A stretch of DNA of 64,000 nucleotides. Origin: Candidatus Accumulibacter phosphatis. Its GTDB lineage: Bacteria; Pseudomonadota; Gammaproteobacteria; Burkholderiales; Rhodocyclaceae. Where the stretch lies: contig NZ_SPMY01000019.1 in assembly GCF_012939955.1 (NCBI RefSeq), forward strand, positions 127,782 to 191,781. Direction: 5' to 3'. Positions 41,808 through 51,781 of the stretch are shown here, piece by piece (within the stretch, counting starts at the first letter, position 1; the number at the start of each line of letters is the position of its first letter). Position numbers and translations under genes: made by a program. The notes beneath the pieces were generated by a model. It was not told the DNA's origin, made no database searches, and was given only the letters and a program-made list of their open reading frames with translations.

Positions 41808-43325
41808 ATGAGCCACGACAAGATCAACAAGTCCGACCCAAGCACAGGCCACGAAGCTTCACGGATCGAGGACCTCGAACGCACCTGCTTCGTCATCATG
41901 CCTTTTGGACTCAAGGAGGTCGCCGGACGAGAGGTCGATTTCACGGCGATCTACGAAAAGCTCTTCGAACCCGCAATCAACGCCGCAAGAACACCCGAAG
42001 GCGAGGCCTTGATTCCGAAGCGAACGGACATGGAGTCTTTTTCGGGCTCGATCAATCAGGACATGTTCGAGTACATCATGTACAGCCGCGTCGCCTTCGC
42101 GGACATCAGTGGCTTCAATCCCAACGTCTTCTACGAAATCGGCGCGCGGCACGCGACCCAGGAAGCGGGCACGGTCATCTTTCGACAGCAAGGACACTCG
42201 ATTCCCTTCGACATCGCCACGATCAAGGTCTTCGAGTACTGCGACCCGACCATCCCCGGTGCCGACGAGTCCCGCGACTTGATCACCAGGGTGCTCACCA
42301 ATACGCTCAAGCGAAATCGCCTCGACAGCCCGGTTCGCCTCGCTCTGCGCTGGCAATGGGGCGGCCAGCCGCAGCCACCCCGCGACAGCGGTGCACTGGC
42401 CTCTCCACCCGCTCAGTCTCACGATCCGCTGCGCCAGCAAGCTGCGACAAGCCAGGTTGCGCTGCAGGCGCTTCAGTCCGAGTGGCGAAAGCAGGAGGTC
42501 GAACACTTGCTGCGCGACGCAGAGGAAGCCGTTCGGGTCAACGAGTTGGAGACTGCCCGCATCCACTACTGGGCGGCGCTGCGCTTCGATCCCACGAATC
42601 TGTTGGCGCGCATGCGGCTGGGATTGGTTCTCAAGCAGCAGGGGCGCAACTATGACGCACTCGAAGAGTTCACGACCCTCAGCAAGCTGGCGCCGGACTA
42701 CGCGGAAGCGTGGAAGGAGAAGGGGATCGCCGAGGGGCTGATCGCGCGGATGATTCCTGCGGAGGCGCGGAAGAAGGCGAGCTGGATGCCCGACGGCTCC
42801 GCGTCACTGCAGCGCGCGACGCGGCTGAACCCCAACGACTTCGACGCCTGGGCCTCACTGGGGGGCGTCGAGAGCAAGGTTCGAAAAGACCCCGACGCCG
42901 CGTATCGCATGTACATGAAGGCAGCGGAGGTGTCCGACGGACACCCCTACCCGCTGCTCAACGCGATCAAGCTCGAAGCAGGACGGACGGGCAAGATCGA
43001 CTTGGGCCCCCTCGGCGACAGGCTCAAGCGCGCGGAATCGATGCGCAAGGCGCAGGCGCAAGCCACGCCTCCCGCAGATACGCCGTGGTGCTTCTACGAC
43101 CTTGCCGAGATCCATTTGTACCGCTGCGATCGTGACGGCTTCATCCGGCAGGTAGTGGCAGGGATCGAGTACTCGACGGCGACCTGGCAGCTGGAGACCT
43201 TTCGGAACACGCTGCAAGGCACTCTGGTCGACAATCACATCAACCTGCCCGGGCTGTCGGACGGGATTCGGCTTCTGGAAAAAGGGATCGAGAACCGGAA
43301 AGAACGCGAGCGTGAACGTTCATGA
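41808..43325 (+). CDS. MPFG-type TIR-like / nucleoside-deoxyribosyltransferase-like protein with TPR region
   Basis: The 505-residue protein starts at an ATG after AAGGAGAGGTCACG. Residues 26-160 form the domain CFVIMPFG ... IYEKLFEPAI ... DMFEYIMYSRVAFADIS ... NPNVFYEIGARHA. It is typical of TIR-like or nucleoside-2-deoxyribosyltransferase-like folds that precede TRAFs-binding/TPR-S repeats; Glu110 is in the usual catalytic place. Residues about 220-480 are TPR-like (ARIHYWAALRFDPTNLLARMRLGLVL and later ...PWCFYDLAEIHLYRCDRDGF). It is encoded with the patatin protein and shares its repeat type, so it may sense or produce a nucleotide signal for it. Function is inferred, not shown. Confidence 0.85.
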   Translation: MSHDKINKSDPSTGHEASRIEDLERTCFVIMPFGLKEVAGREVDFTAIYEKLFEPAINAARTPEGEALIPKRTDMESFSGSINQDMFEYIMYSRVAFADISGFNPNVFYEIGARHATQEAGTVIFRQQGHSIPFDIATIKVFEYCDPTIPGADESRDLITRVLTNTLKRNRLDSPVRLALRWQWGGQPQPPRDSGALASPPAQSHDPLRQQAATSQVALQALQSEWRKQEVEHLLRDAEEAVRVNELETARIHYWAALRFDPTNLLARMRLGLVLKQQGRNYDALEEFTTLSKLAPDYAEAWKEKGIAEGLIARMIPAEARKKASWMPDGSASLQRATRLNPNDFDAWASLGGVESKVRKDPDAAYRMYMKAAEVSDGHPYPLLNAIKLEAGRTGKIDLGPLGDRLKRAESMRKAQAQATPPADTPWCFYDLAEIHLYRCDRDGFIRQVVAGIEYSTATWQLETFRNTLQGTLVDNHINLPGLSDGIRLLEKGIENRKERERERS

Positions 43326-43423
43326 CCGAATTGACCTTGATGAGGCGGTGGCCGTCAACGACCAACTGATCGGCCAGCCGGGCAAAGAATGGCGAACAAA
43401 CGCCGTGCAGAAACAGAACGTTT

Positions 43424-43550
43424 AGCGATCATGACATGTAGGGATACCCCAGATCATGAAAGTCATGACCGCGCCCTCTTCCCCCCGGCCCTTCTCCCGC
43501 GGGGGGAGAAGGGAGCTTCGTGAGTCGCTGGCGCGACTTTCACATTAACG
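43424..43550 (+). repeat. Dispersed intergenic repeat, copy C
   Basis: GATCATGACATGTAGGGATA...CATGAAAGTCATGACCG, then CCCGGCCCTTCTCCCGCGGGGG... and TTCGTGAGTCGCTGGCGCGACTTTCACATTA. It is complete and about 127 bp long. It lies 100 bp downstream of the TIR-like gene, in direct orientation to copies A and B. Confidence 0.85.
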
Positions 43551-43569
43551 ATTCTCACTGTTGGCCGTT

Positions 43570-46500
43570 TCAATCCTTCCTGAACAAGCGGCCAATTATG
43601 CGCCGCCAGATGTTCAGAAAAATGCTGCGTTCCTGCCTCCAGGCCAGGAGTTCCTCGACAGCTCGCTCCGGAGTGGTGAATCGGCCCGTCTGCCGCGACA
43701 AATAGGCCGGATACATGATCAGTACGCCGGCGACGAGCTCATCGAGCGTTAGCGTGCGCGTGCGCCGAGGCGGCGGCATGAGGTCTACGGTCAGCCCCCA
43801 GCCGGCATAGAACGGCTGCCCGTAGCACACCACCTTCTTGCCACGCAACAGCGCTTCGAAGCCGGTCAGCGAAGTCAAGGAATGCACCTCGTCGACTTCA
43901 TGCAGCAAATCACTCATGGCCACGTCCACCACCACTTCGTCACACCAACGAGCGGCATCTTCCTCGTCCTCCCCCCTGACGGCGCAAGCCAGCCGCGACG
44001 TCTGGATGCGGCTTGTAGATCACATAGGCATCGGGACTGGCCAGGCGTACGGCGCGAAGCAGATCCCGGTTCCGGCGAATACCTGGGGCACCATAAGCGA
44101 GAGAAGCGTCCGATTCCACTTGGCCGGGTACCAGAATCACTCGCGTAAAAGGCGACCCCGCCGAACGCCCAGCGAGGGCAGCTGGGGAGTAGGCGGACGA
44201 CTGCGGCAGTGGCGCATGCTTGCGAGTGTGCGCTGGTCGACACCACCCTCCTCCGCCGACGTTGTACTTGGTCACCCCGGTCGAAACCAGGCGCTTCCGC
44301 AAGAGCTGCGCCCGCGCCAGCAAGTCCGCCTCGAAACTGCCGGTCTGCAACAGCACCTCAAGATCTGAAGGCCGCGTTGCATCGTAATAAATCCCTCGCC
44401 CGTCCATCACCCATGACAAGGGACGCACCAGATCCGCTCCCAGCCCCACCGAGCGCAGAAAGCCATCCTCGATCCTGACAATCCCGGTCTTTCCAGTATC
44501 AAAGGGAGGCGCCTGAACCAGCGCCTTGCGCCCCCCAGATTGCCACCACTGCCTGCTCAGGCAGGGCGTCAGCAGTGCCGGCAAAACGCACCCGGGACCC
44601 CTGAAAGAAATCTCTGACAATCGGCTTCTTCCAACCTGAAAAACCAATCGCCCCTATCTCAGGCGGAAAACGCTCACGCATCCGTCGCCGCAGACCCATC
44701 CAGTCGAGCAGGCGCTCCACTTCGCAGCGCTTGCCTGTTTCGGGATCAATATAGCGCGCATAGTCCACCAGCGTCGCATGCACCAGGCTCTCCAGCGGCA
44801 CCGGCTGGCGCCGCGAAGGCGCCTCGAGATCATCCACCGTGAGGCCCCAGCCGGCATAGAAAGGCATGCCAAAGCTGCGCACCCGCTTTCCCCAAAGCAA
44901 GCCCTCGAAACCCATTTGCGAGGTCACGACATAAACCGCCTCGGCATTCTCCACGAGCATCACCGGATGAACATCCTGCGCCAGAACACACACCCGGGGA
45001 TCCCTGGCCGAGGCGACGAGATCGAAGTGCCCCAGCTTGGTTCCCGCCGCCACCTCGGGATGGACTTTGAGTAGCACCTGGCAATCAGGATTCTCGGCCA
45101 ACGCGGCCGCCAGCATCGCGTGAAAACTGGATGCGTCGGCCAAGCCATAGCGGATCGAAGCGTCACCGACAGTTTGATCGACCGCCAACACGTAGCGCCG
45201 CGCCCCGACAAAGTGCGCGGCACTCACGCCTGATCCGGAGCATGGCGGTGTCGACGGACCGTCCCGGTCTTGAATGGGTGCCTGCAACGGCGGCAACCAT
45301 TCTCGAGCGTGGTTGTATTTCGACACCCTGGCCGCCCGCCAGCGCGCGATCAAAGCTTGCGCCCGGACCTGCCGGCCATCCGTCAGTGCGGTGGCGACCA
45401 GCCCTTCCAGGCGCGATGGATTGCTTGCGTCATAGTAGATGCCCAGATCGTCGACGACAATCGAAAGCGGCGGATCACTATTGCCCAGCCCTAGCGAGCG
45501 CAGGAACCCGTCTTCCAGGCGTACGAGCGGCATGCCAAGGCCTTTGGCGACTTTCTCTGCCTTCGCCGCACTCGGCTTGCGGCCCCAGGCAAGCACCCCG
45601 GAAAGCCCCTGCCTGTGCGTCGTCAGGCCCAGATACGTGACTTCCGCGTCAAGCAAGGCAGGAAGTCCCGGCAGGCGCGCCATGGCGCGCGACGTGGTGC
45701 CGAACACAGCCGTGGTCAAGGCTTCCGCCGAAAGCTCAACATTCAATCCCTGCTGCTGCCAGTTCCGCAGGAGCATGCGTTCTGCTGGCCAGTTGTGGCG
45801 ACTCCCTGCCAGCCGCCGGCTATTGGCATGATGATAGGGCATCAATCCGCTAGCCGTGCTGCCAAAACCTAGGCCACGAACACTTGACCACGATCCCAGA
45901 AAAGACTTCACCCAAGCCAGAAACAACAGCCCCGCGCTGGGCGGCGCCTGCAAGGCTCTCACCAGTTCGGACCAAGTTTGCAGTGGCACGGTCAGCAGCC
46001 GGGTTCCGTCCTGCCAGGACGCTTCAAATCGACGCCAATCCTGAAGTCTGAACGCCATTTCCGGGCCGCTCACCACCACCCATTGCACCCCTTGCGGCAC
46101 CGGCCCCGAAAATCCCGGCGCCGTGACCCACACATCGACGCGAGCACCAATATCGACCGCGCGACTGGAGCCCCCGTTGAACTGGTTGAAGCGCACCACC
46201 ACGCCATGCCCATCGATCTCACTACCCAGGCCCGAGCCGATCAGGCTGCCGCCGTTGCCAAGCACGCAGATGCCATGGGCACTTCTGTCCAACAGCCACT
46301 GAGCGAACTGCTCGCGCCACTCTCCTTGCATGAGTCGTACACGGCTCTTGATTTCACACGCCGGACAATTCGCGATTGGCGCTCCTGGCGGGTATCCCGC
46401 CTCAGTCAGCAGATCAAATGCCATCCGCTGCTGCGACCCAGCCAACTGCTCTGATGCCTGCACCAGGAACGGTCGATGCCGCTGTACCAACGGCCGCCCC

Positions 46501-46724
46501 AGATCACGCCGGAACGTCAGATAGCCCAGCAAGCTCTGCGGACTTCGCCCCCGGGCCCAGATTCTCTGGTACAGGCGCAGCGTGCGCTGGTCGTACCAAC
46601 CGGCAGCGCGGCGGCGCCGTGCGATCCATGCCAGCACTGCCAGCGGCGCCCAACGCGTCCACCGCGGCAAGCTGTTTTGCCCACGCCAGCCAAGCCAGTT
46701 TGCTTTCGGATTCGTGATCGTCAT
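43570..46724 (-). CDS. Sialyltransferase-like (GT29) domain fused to a double KpsC capsule glycosyltransferase (frame broken twice)
   Basis: Corrected length is 1050 residues. Near residues 150-182 a segment reads CVLGNGGSLIGSGLG...IDGHGVVVRFN, the L-sialylmotif pattern of GT29 enzymes. Two KpsC-like modules follow. The first (about 385-680) has VRLEDGFLRSLGLG, DLGIYYDA, KVHPEV and MPFYAGWGLT. The second has VRIEDGFLRSVGLG, GRGIYYDA, YKPHPDV and QPFYAGWGLT. KpsC builds the beta-Kdo linker of group 2 capsules with two transferase modules. Frames break at two six-C runs, 44531-44536 and 43971-43976. Removing one base at each restores both modules and a length divisible by three. The start overlaps the previous stop (TGATG). 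Confidence 0.82.
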
Positions 46725-47809
46725 CACGCCGCGCAGGACTTTCCCTCGACGAACTGCAGGAACGCGTCTGCATTCCGCCAGACGTCAGCCTGCGCCAGCA
46801 CTCGTGCCGAGAGTTCGTGCGTCGTCGCGGCATAACAGGCAGGCACGAGTAAGTTCTGCAGCGCGGCAAGACACTCCTCAGCATCGGACGCAAACAGTGC
46901 CCCGCAGGGGAGAAAGCGCTCGGCATCGGGTAGCGGCGAACACACGGTCGGAGTACCCCAAAAGCCCGCTTCCAGGACTTTCAGCGCCGACTTGCATTGG
47001 GTGAACGGCGTCACTTCCAGCGGCGCGAGATTGACCCATGCCGTTCGCACACGTTCAGCGAAGGCAGCAAAGGGGACTTTTTCGTGGTGCACAACCTGAC
47101 CCTGGCGGGCTCGCAGGTCGAAGCGCAACGGACCAGTGACTTCCAGCCGTGCCCGAGGATTGGCGTGCAGGAAGCTTTCAATTCCAGAAGCATACACATC
47201 GAAATCTCGATCATGGCTGCGTGTGCCCGGAAAATAGGTGACCACAGGCTGATCAAGAGTTGCTCCGCAATCTCTTTTGGCATCTCGCCAGCTCATATGT
47301 ACCGCGTTCGGCAACACCAGAACTGCCACGTCCGGAAAACAACGTCGTACATGCGCCGCCAAGGCGTCCGTCGAAACGCTCACCCGGTCGAAACAGGCGA
47401 GTGCTGCCGCATGCTCGGCAAACTGCCGCGTGACCTTCGCCAGCGCCATTTGCGCATTGACCACACCCGGGCTGTAGCGCGACAGCTGCGGATCGAATAT
47501 CAGATCGTCCACTTCCGCCAACACGGTCGTCCCCTGACGTCGCAACCACCACAACAGCGATCGCCAGATCAGGGAATAGCGCGGACGATGAAAGACCGCC
47601 ACGTCGAAGCGCTGCCCGGGGCGCAGCTTTGACCAATGCAGCCAGGTCACTCGGTGACCGAGCTTCTGCAGCGCCAGGCCCAGGTTTTCGCAGCGATACA
47701 CGAAGGAAGGGTCCCGCCAAAAGAGCTGTGGATTGCGGTTGCACGCCAGAAAGGCGATGTTCAGCAGCGATGCCCGAGAATCGGCAGGCGGCACCTTTAA
47801 GGCAACCAC
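46724..47809 (-). CDS. Glycosyltransferase (GT4-like, capsule cluster)
   Basis: The 361-residue protein (GTG start) has an N-terminal NIAFLACNRNPQLFWRDPS and the acceptor-side LAEVDDLIFD. A C-terminal Rossmann half contains VTYFPGTRSHDRDFDVY, VNLAPLEVTPFTQCKSALKVLEAGFWGTPTV and the sugar-nucleotide Glu region. It probably adds a sugar to the capsule repeat. It overlaps its upstream neighbour by 13 bp and the KpsC-like gene by one base. Confidence 0.82.
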   Translation of the reverse strand: MVALKVPPADSRASLLNIAFLACNRNPQLFWRDPSFVYRCENLGLALQKLGHRVTWLHWSKLRPGQRFDVAVFHRPRYSLIWRSLLWWLRRQGTTVLAEVDDLIFDPQLSRYSPGVVNAQMALAKVTRQFAEHAAALACFDRVSVSTDALAAHVRRCFPDVAVLVLPNAVHMSWRDAKRDCGATLDQPVVTYFPGTRSHDRDFDVYASGIESFLHANPRARLEVTGPLRFDLRARQGQVVHHEKVPFAAFAERVRTAWVNLAPLEVTPFTQCKSALKVLEAGFWGTPTVCSPLPDAERFLPCGALFASDAEECLAALQNLLVPACYAATTHELSARVLAQADVWRNADAFLQFVEGKSCAA

Positions 47810-50085
47810 GGCTTGCTGACTGCTGGCGAATGGCTCAAGGAGAAATCCGGCCGCTCGTAGCTCAGGTTCGGATTGTAGAACGGGTCATGATGGAGAATGC
47901 CCTGCCAACGCTTGCGCATGTATTGCACTTCTCGCCGCGCACGCCTGATTTTTTCCGGGCTGTCCTCCTTGCCCCGGGAAACCGACTCGTGGTGATACAA
48001 CTCGGCATAGGGCGTCCATACCACGCGGCGCTTCGCGTCGCGAACACGCAAGCAATAATCAACATCGTTGAATGCCACGAGCAGGTTGACGGCATCCAGC
48101 CCCCCGAGATCCTGATAGAGCTTTTTCCAGGTCAACAGGCACGCTCCGGTGACCGCTGACAGGTCTTGTGCCTGCACAGCCCGGCCGCAATAGCCCGGCG
48201 CATCGTGCGCCAGGAAGGAATGCAGATGATGGGCCAGGCCACCCGGACCGACGGTGTCGCCCGCGTGCTGCACCCGACCATCGCCGAAATAAAGCTTGGC
48301 ACCAACCACGCCCACGTCCGCCTGGATCAGATGGCCGAGCATTTCCTCGAGCCAGTCCGGAGTGATGACTTCGGTATCGTTGTTAAGCAAGCAGAGCACC
48401 TCACCGAAGGCGTTTGCAGTAGCGAAATTGTTGATCGCCGAAAAGTTGAAAGCCTGTGGATAGCGCAAGACACGGACCTGAGAACGCCCTTCCAGTGCCC
48501 TCAGATACTGCAGGGTCTCCGCATCGCTACTCTGGTTATCGACCACCAGCAACTCGAAATTTCGATAGGTACTCCTGGACAACACGCTCTCGACGCAGGC
48601 ATGCAAATGATGCAACTCGTCGCGCGTCGGAATGATGATAGTGACCATTGGGCCAAGCGCCGGCAACTTGTAACGCACCCGGCAATAGTGGTGTTTGGAC
48701 AACGTGGTGTCCGCGTCGACCCCCAAACGCGACAAGTGCCCAGCCACCGGCTGAATCAGCAGCGCTTCGTCACCCACAAACCCGTCGCCTGCCGGCTTTG
48801 GCAAGTGCAGCAATACGGCCGTTATGTGTTGTATCGCCGCAGAAGGAATTCGCTCTGTCGCGCGCAGGAGATAAGCATGCAAACCTTCCCCCGCCATACC
48901 ATTTGCGAGAGCCATGGCAACACTCTCGAGCGCTACTGACGACACTTCTGCCACCAGATCCGCGCGTAGCGCCACCGCCGAGCGAAGATAATTTGACGAG
49001 CGCAGCAGTTCGAGCGACCAATCCGGTTTGAACTCCGGCTCAACGCGGCAACCGTCAGCGTCCAGATGGTCATGATCCGAGTAAAGCAGCCTGCTCTGCG
49101 GAGATGACAAGGCCGTACTGGCGTACCAATACAAGGCGTGCTCGGCAAGAACCGCCCCGGCTGGGATCGTCATCCACCAGTCGTGTTCGCCGTGCCCTGA
49201 AACAGAACTCTCGTCGGCACGCTGCAGGCCTTGCAGCGAGTGCACACTGAGCCACTCGGGGCCGATCGAGAGTGCTTCCCGCATGTCTGTCAGCTCGTTT
49301 TCCGGTGCCAGCACCAGCACACGCACATGGAGATAGAGCTGGCTCTGGAGTGAGTTTAGAGTGATCTTCAGTTGATCGATCTCTGTCACCCCGGCGAAAA
49401 CCAGCAGCCCGAAAGCTGGCCGTTTCCGCCACTGCTTTGAGTGCCGAAGCATACCTCGGCGGTCATCACCGGTCAGGGCATCAACGCGCTCCAGCCATTG
49501 AGCATAGCTCAGGGTGGGGTAGTAGCCCCGCAGGCGACCTGCAAGCTCATACGATTTCTTCAAACCCAGGAGTGGCGTATGCCAGTGCAGACCGATTTTT
49601 TCACGCTGACTGCGTGGCTTGGTGAGGAAAATGTGCCGTACTCGCTGCACTCGTCGCAGTGCTACCCCGGCGGCATTGACCTTTTGCAGGGAAAAGTTCA
49701 GCAGTTCGAAACTTCCGCCCCCCCCCATGGGCTGAAACTCCAGCCGTACCACACCAGGCTGAAAATAAAGGAGTTCAAGAATGGTGCCCTTGAGCGATAC
49801 CGGAATGTGGTACTCGACCCAGGTTGTGGAGGGACCCGCAACTTCGGCCAGCAGCGCCGTCGTGAAGTCCATACCCCGGCGATGAAGTTCACCTCGTAAC
49901 AACACCCAGCCGCTGAGGTAGTGCCCGCTCTCCGGCAGCAATTCCAATCGCGGCTCCGGCCCCGTCACCAGCCATTTCCCCGTGCCGTCCTCGTGGGCGA
50001 CATCGGCCAAGCCCTGTGCATTCAGAATCACCCTGCGCAAAGGCCTCGGCGACGGCGAGTGGCCGGGAATGAATTTGTGCCACAT
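47797..50085 (-). CDS. GT2 family glycosyltransferase with N-terminal beta-rich and GT-A-like regions
   Basis: The 762-residue protein has an N-terminal domain of unknown role (about 1-140, ending VNAAGVALRRVQRVRHI). A degenerate GT-A-like region follows (about 225-440, with LTDMREALSIGPEWL and the DXD-like LLYSDHDHLDADG). A complete GT2 domain is at about 485-720: VTIIIPTRDELHHLHACVES, VVDNQSSDAET, CLLNNDTEV, VGVVGAKLYFGDG and FNDVDYCLRVRDA. Such tandem rhamnosyl- or galactosyltransferases extend O-antigen or capsule chains. It is in the minus-strand polysaccharide operon. Confidence 0.87.
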   Translation of the reverse strand: MWHKFIPGHSPSPRPLRRVILNAQGLADVAHEDGTGKWLVTGPEPRLELLPESGHYLSGWVLLRGELHRRGMDFTTALLAEVAGPSTTWVEYHIPVSLKGTILELLYFQPGVVRLEFQPMGGGGSFELLNFSLQKVNAAGVALRRVQRVRHIFLTKPRSQREKIGLHWHTPLLGLKKSYELAGRLRGYYPTLSYAQWLERVDALTGDDRRGMLRHSKQWRKRPAFGLLVFAGVTEIDQLKITLNSLQSQLYLHVRVLVLAPENELTDMREALSIGPEWLSVHSLQGLQRADESSVSGHGEHDWWMTIPAGAVLAEHALYWYASTALSSPQSRLLYSDHDHLDADGCRVEPEFKPDWSLELLRSSNYLRSAVALRADLVAEVSSVALESVAMALANGMAGEGLHAYLLRATERIPSAAIQHITAVLLHLPKPAGDGFVGDEALLIQPVAGHLSRLGVDADTTLSKHHYCRVRYKLPALGPMVTIIIPTRDELHHLHACVESVLSRSTYRNFELLVVDNQSSDAETLQYLRALEGRSQVRVLRYPQAFNFSAINNFATANAFGEVLCLLNNDTEVITPDWLEEMLGHLIQADVGVVGAKLYFGDGRVQHAGDTVGPGGLAHHLHSFLAHDAPGYCGRAVQAQDLSAVTGACLLTWKKLYQDLGGLDAVNLLVAFNDVDYCLRVRDAKRRVVWTPYAELYHHESVSRGKEDSPEKIRRARREVQYMRKRWQGILHHDPFYNPNLSYERPDFSLSHSPAVSKPWLP

Positions 50086-50145
50086 TAAGCGACAGCTTCC
50101 GAAGACGAGTGCGGTGCCGCTACGGGTATCCTCATGGCACCGCGC

Positions 50146-51634
50146 TCAGCGTCGACGCCACAGCCTTGCCCCCACTCCTGCCAAAATTTTATGACTCAAA
50201 GACGGCTTGCCGGGCGTGCGTTGCGCGATGCCGAGGCGAGCGGCCGGCACCTCCTCTCCGTTGACGATAAATCCGAACTCCATCCCCGCTGGCAGCTCGT
50301 CTTTTCTCAAGCCAGAGAACTGAAATCCACAATAAGCCAGCGTCTCCGGTACCGTGGGCAGGTGCTTCAGGCGCAGCTTGACGACATCCTCCCGCCGCTT
50401 CTCAAGCTTGAACACCTGCTGCACGCCCTTCAAACGAACGTAGCACCGAACCCCCTCGACATCCAGGTCGCTTGGCAACGCCCAGCCGGAGACGGTGAAT
50501 CCTTCATGCTCGGTAAGAAGTTGACCATTGACCGGCTGGTCCAGATGCCAGCCGGAAAAAAAACTGCGCCAGAGCCGGTGAGCTCACTCTCTTGACCTGA
50601 AAGGCCACGCCCGCCGATTCGCTAGCCGTCAGGTCAAGTAGCGATTCTGCATACCTGCTCGCCTTCTTGGCGGCGTCGCCAGGGCCAGACATACTCTTTT
50701 CCATTTCCCAGTTGAGCACTACCGGTACGTAGCCTCTCTCGTCGAAGGCAGCCTTCACCTCCTGCTGATATTGTTCCGGAATGTAGGAGTCAAGCGCAAA
50801 CTCGCCTCCGCCACCCTGACGGCACCATACTTCAACCAGATCGCCCGCCAAGCCCTGCGCAAACACCTTGTCCGCTACCCGGTCATACTGCGGTGAAAAG
50901 TCCTCACATATGACCGATGCCAAGGCCTCCGACGCGGGGATCTGGCGATCTGAAAGCTTCCGGTAGGTAAGGTCGCCGGACACCACAGGCACTTTCGCTT
51001 TCGCAAAAAGAGTCCGACAGAGCGTCGTCTTGCCCGAGCCCGGTGATTCGAGAAGCAGGAACACAAACGGCCGCTGGCGGCGCACATGGACGACGTAACG
51101 TGACAAGGGATCGCCCGCCTGTTGAACGCTGTAGCCGACGATCTTCCAGGCATACTCCGCAAGGATTTCGGCGAGCTTGCCACGGCTGGGAAACAGGCGC
51201 TCGTCGATGCTCCTCTTGACCGAAACCCATTCACTCTTGCCCGAGGGAGCTATGCCCATCTCCAGCACCAGTGTTCCATTGTCGGACAAGGAATCCATCA
51301 AGCGATGAATCAGAGCTGCCTGATCCTCCGCATAGTGGAGTGCGGAAGCGAGCAGGATGACGTCGAACCTGCCGTCCGGCAACTGTTGCCAAGACTGCGC
51401 AAAGAAGTGGCAGTCCGGAAACCTGACCTGTGCCCGGCTGACGGCAACCCTGGATTTATCAATTCCGATAGCCTCGGATGCGCCATCAAACCGGGCATAG
51501 CCACAAAAGAAGCCTTCATTACAGCCGACATCGAGGAAACGCTTGCCCTGAAACGAAGGCAGGCGCAACGCCTTGAGCTTGGCGACAGACTCTGAAGCCC
51601 CATTTACGCCCGGAAAGCTTTGATACTGCGTCAT
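50146..51634 (-). CDS. SAM methyltransferase fused to a P-loop domain and a beta-sandwich tail (frame broken once)
   Basis: Corrected length is 495 residues. Residues about 30-180 are a class I methyltransferase (RFLDVGCNEGFFCGY, DVILLASALHYAEDQ). Residues about 188-340 are a P-loop kinase-like domain (Walker A ESPGSGKTTLCRTLF). The C-terminal 120 residues are a beta-rich domain. The frame shifts at an eight-A run (plus strand 50556-50563), and one base less restores continuity and divisibility. It probably modifies a capsule precursor. The fusion of methyltransferase and P-loop is unusual. Confidence 0.78.
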
Positions 51635-51781
51635 TCACCTATTTCCTATTGCTTGATTCATCCAGAGCTGCGGACCAGCCGGCGACGCGCACGGGGCCAG
51701 GCGCCCAAAAAGTGGGCTTGCGATGCCGTCTTCAGCCCGCCGGATGGCGCAGAGGCACGACGAAGCTAGCTGCCGAGAAGA

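Noticed and set aside
39533-41944. Long open frame (803 codons) antisense to the patatin/TPR gene
   Set aside because: It mirrors the codon positions of the plus-strand gene, lacks family features and a ribosome-binding site, and arises from high GC content.
39152-43325. A classical CBASS locus
   Set aside because: No CD-NTase or E1/E2-JAB genes are present; only the patatin resembles a CBASS effector.
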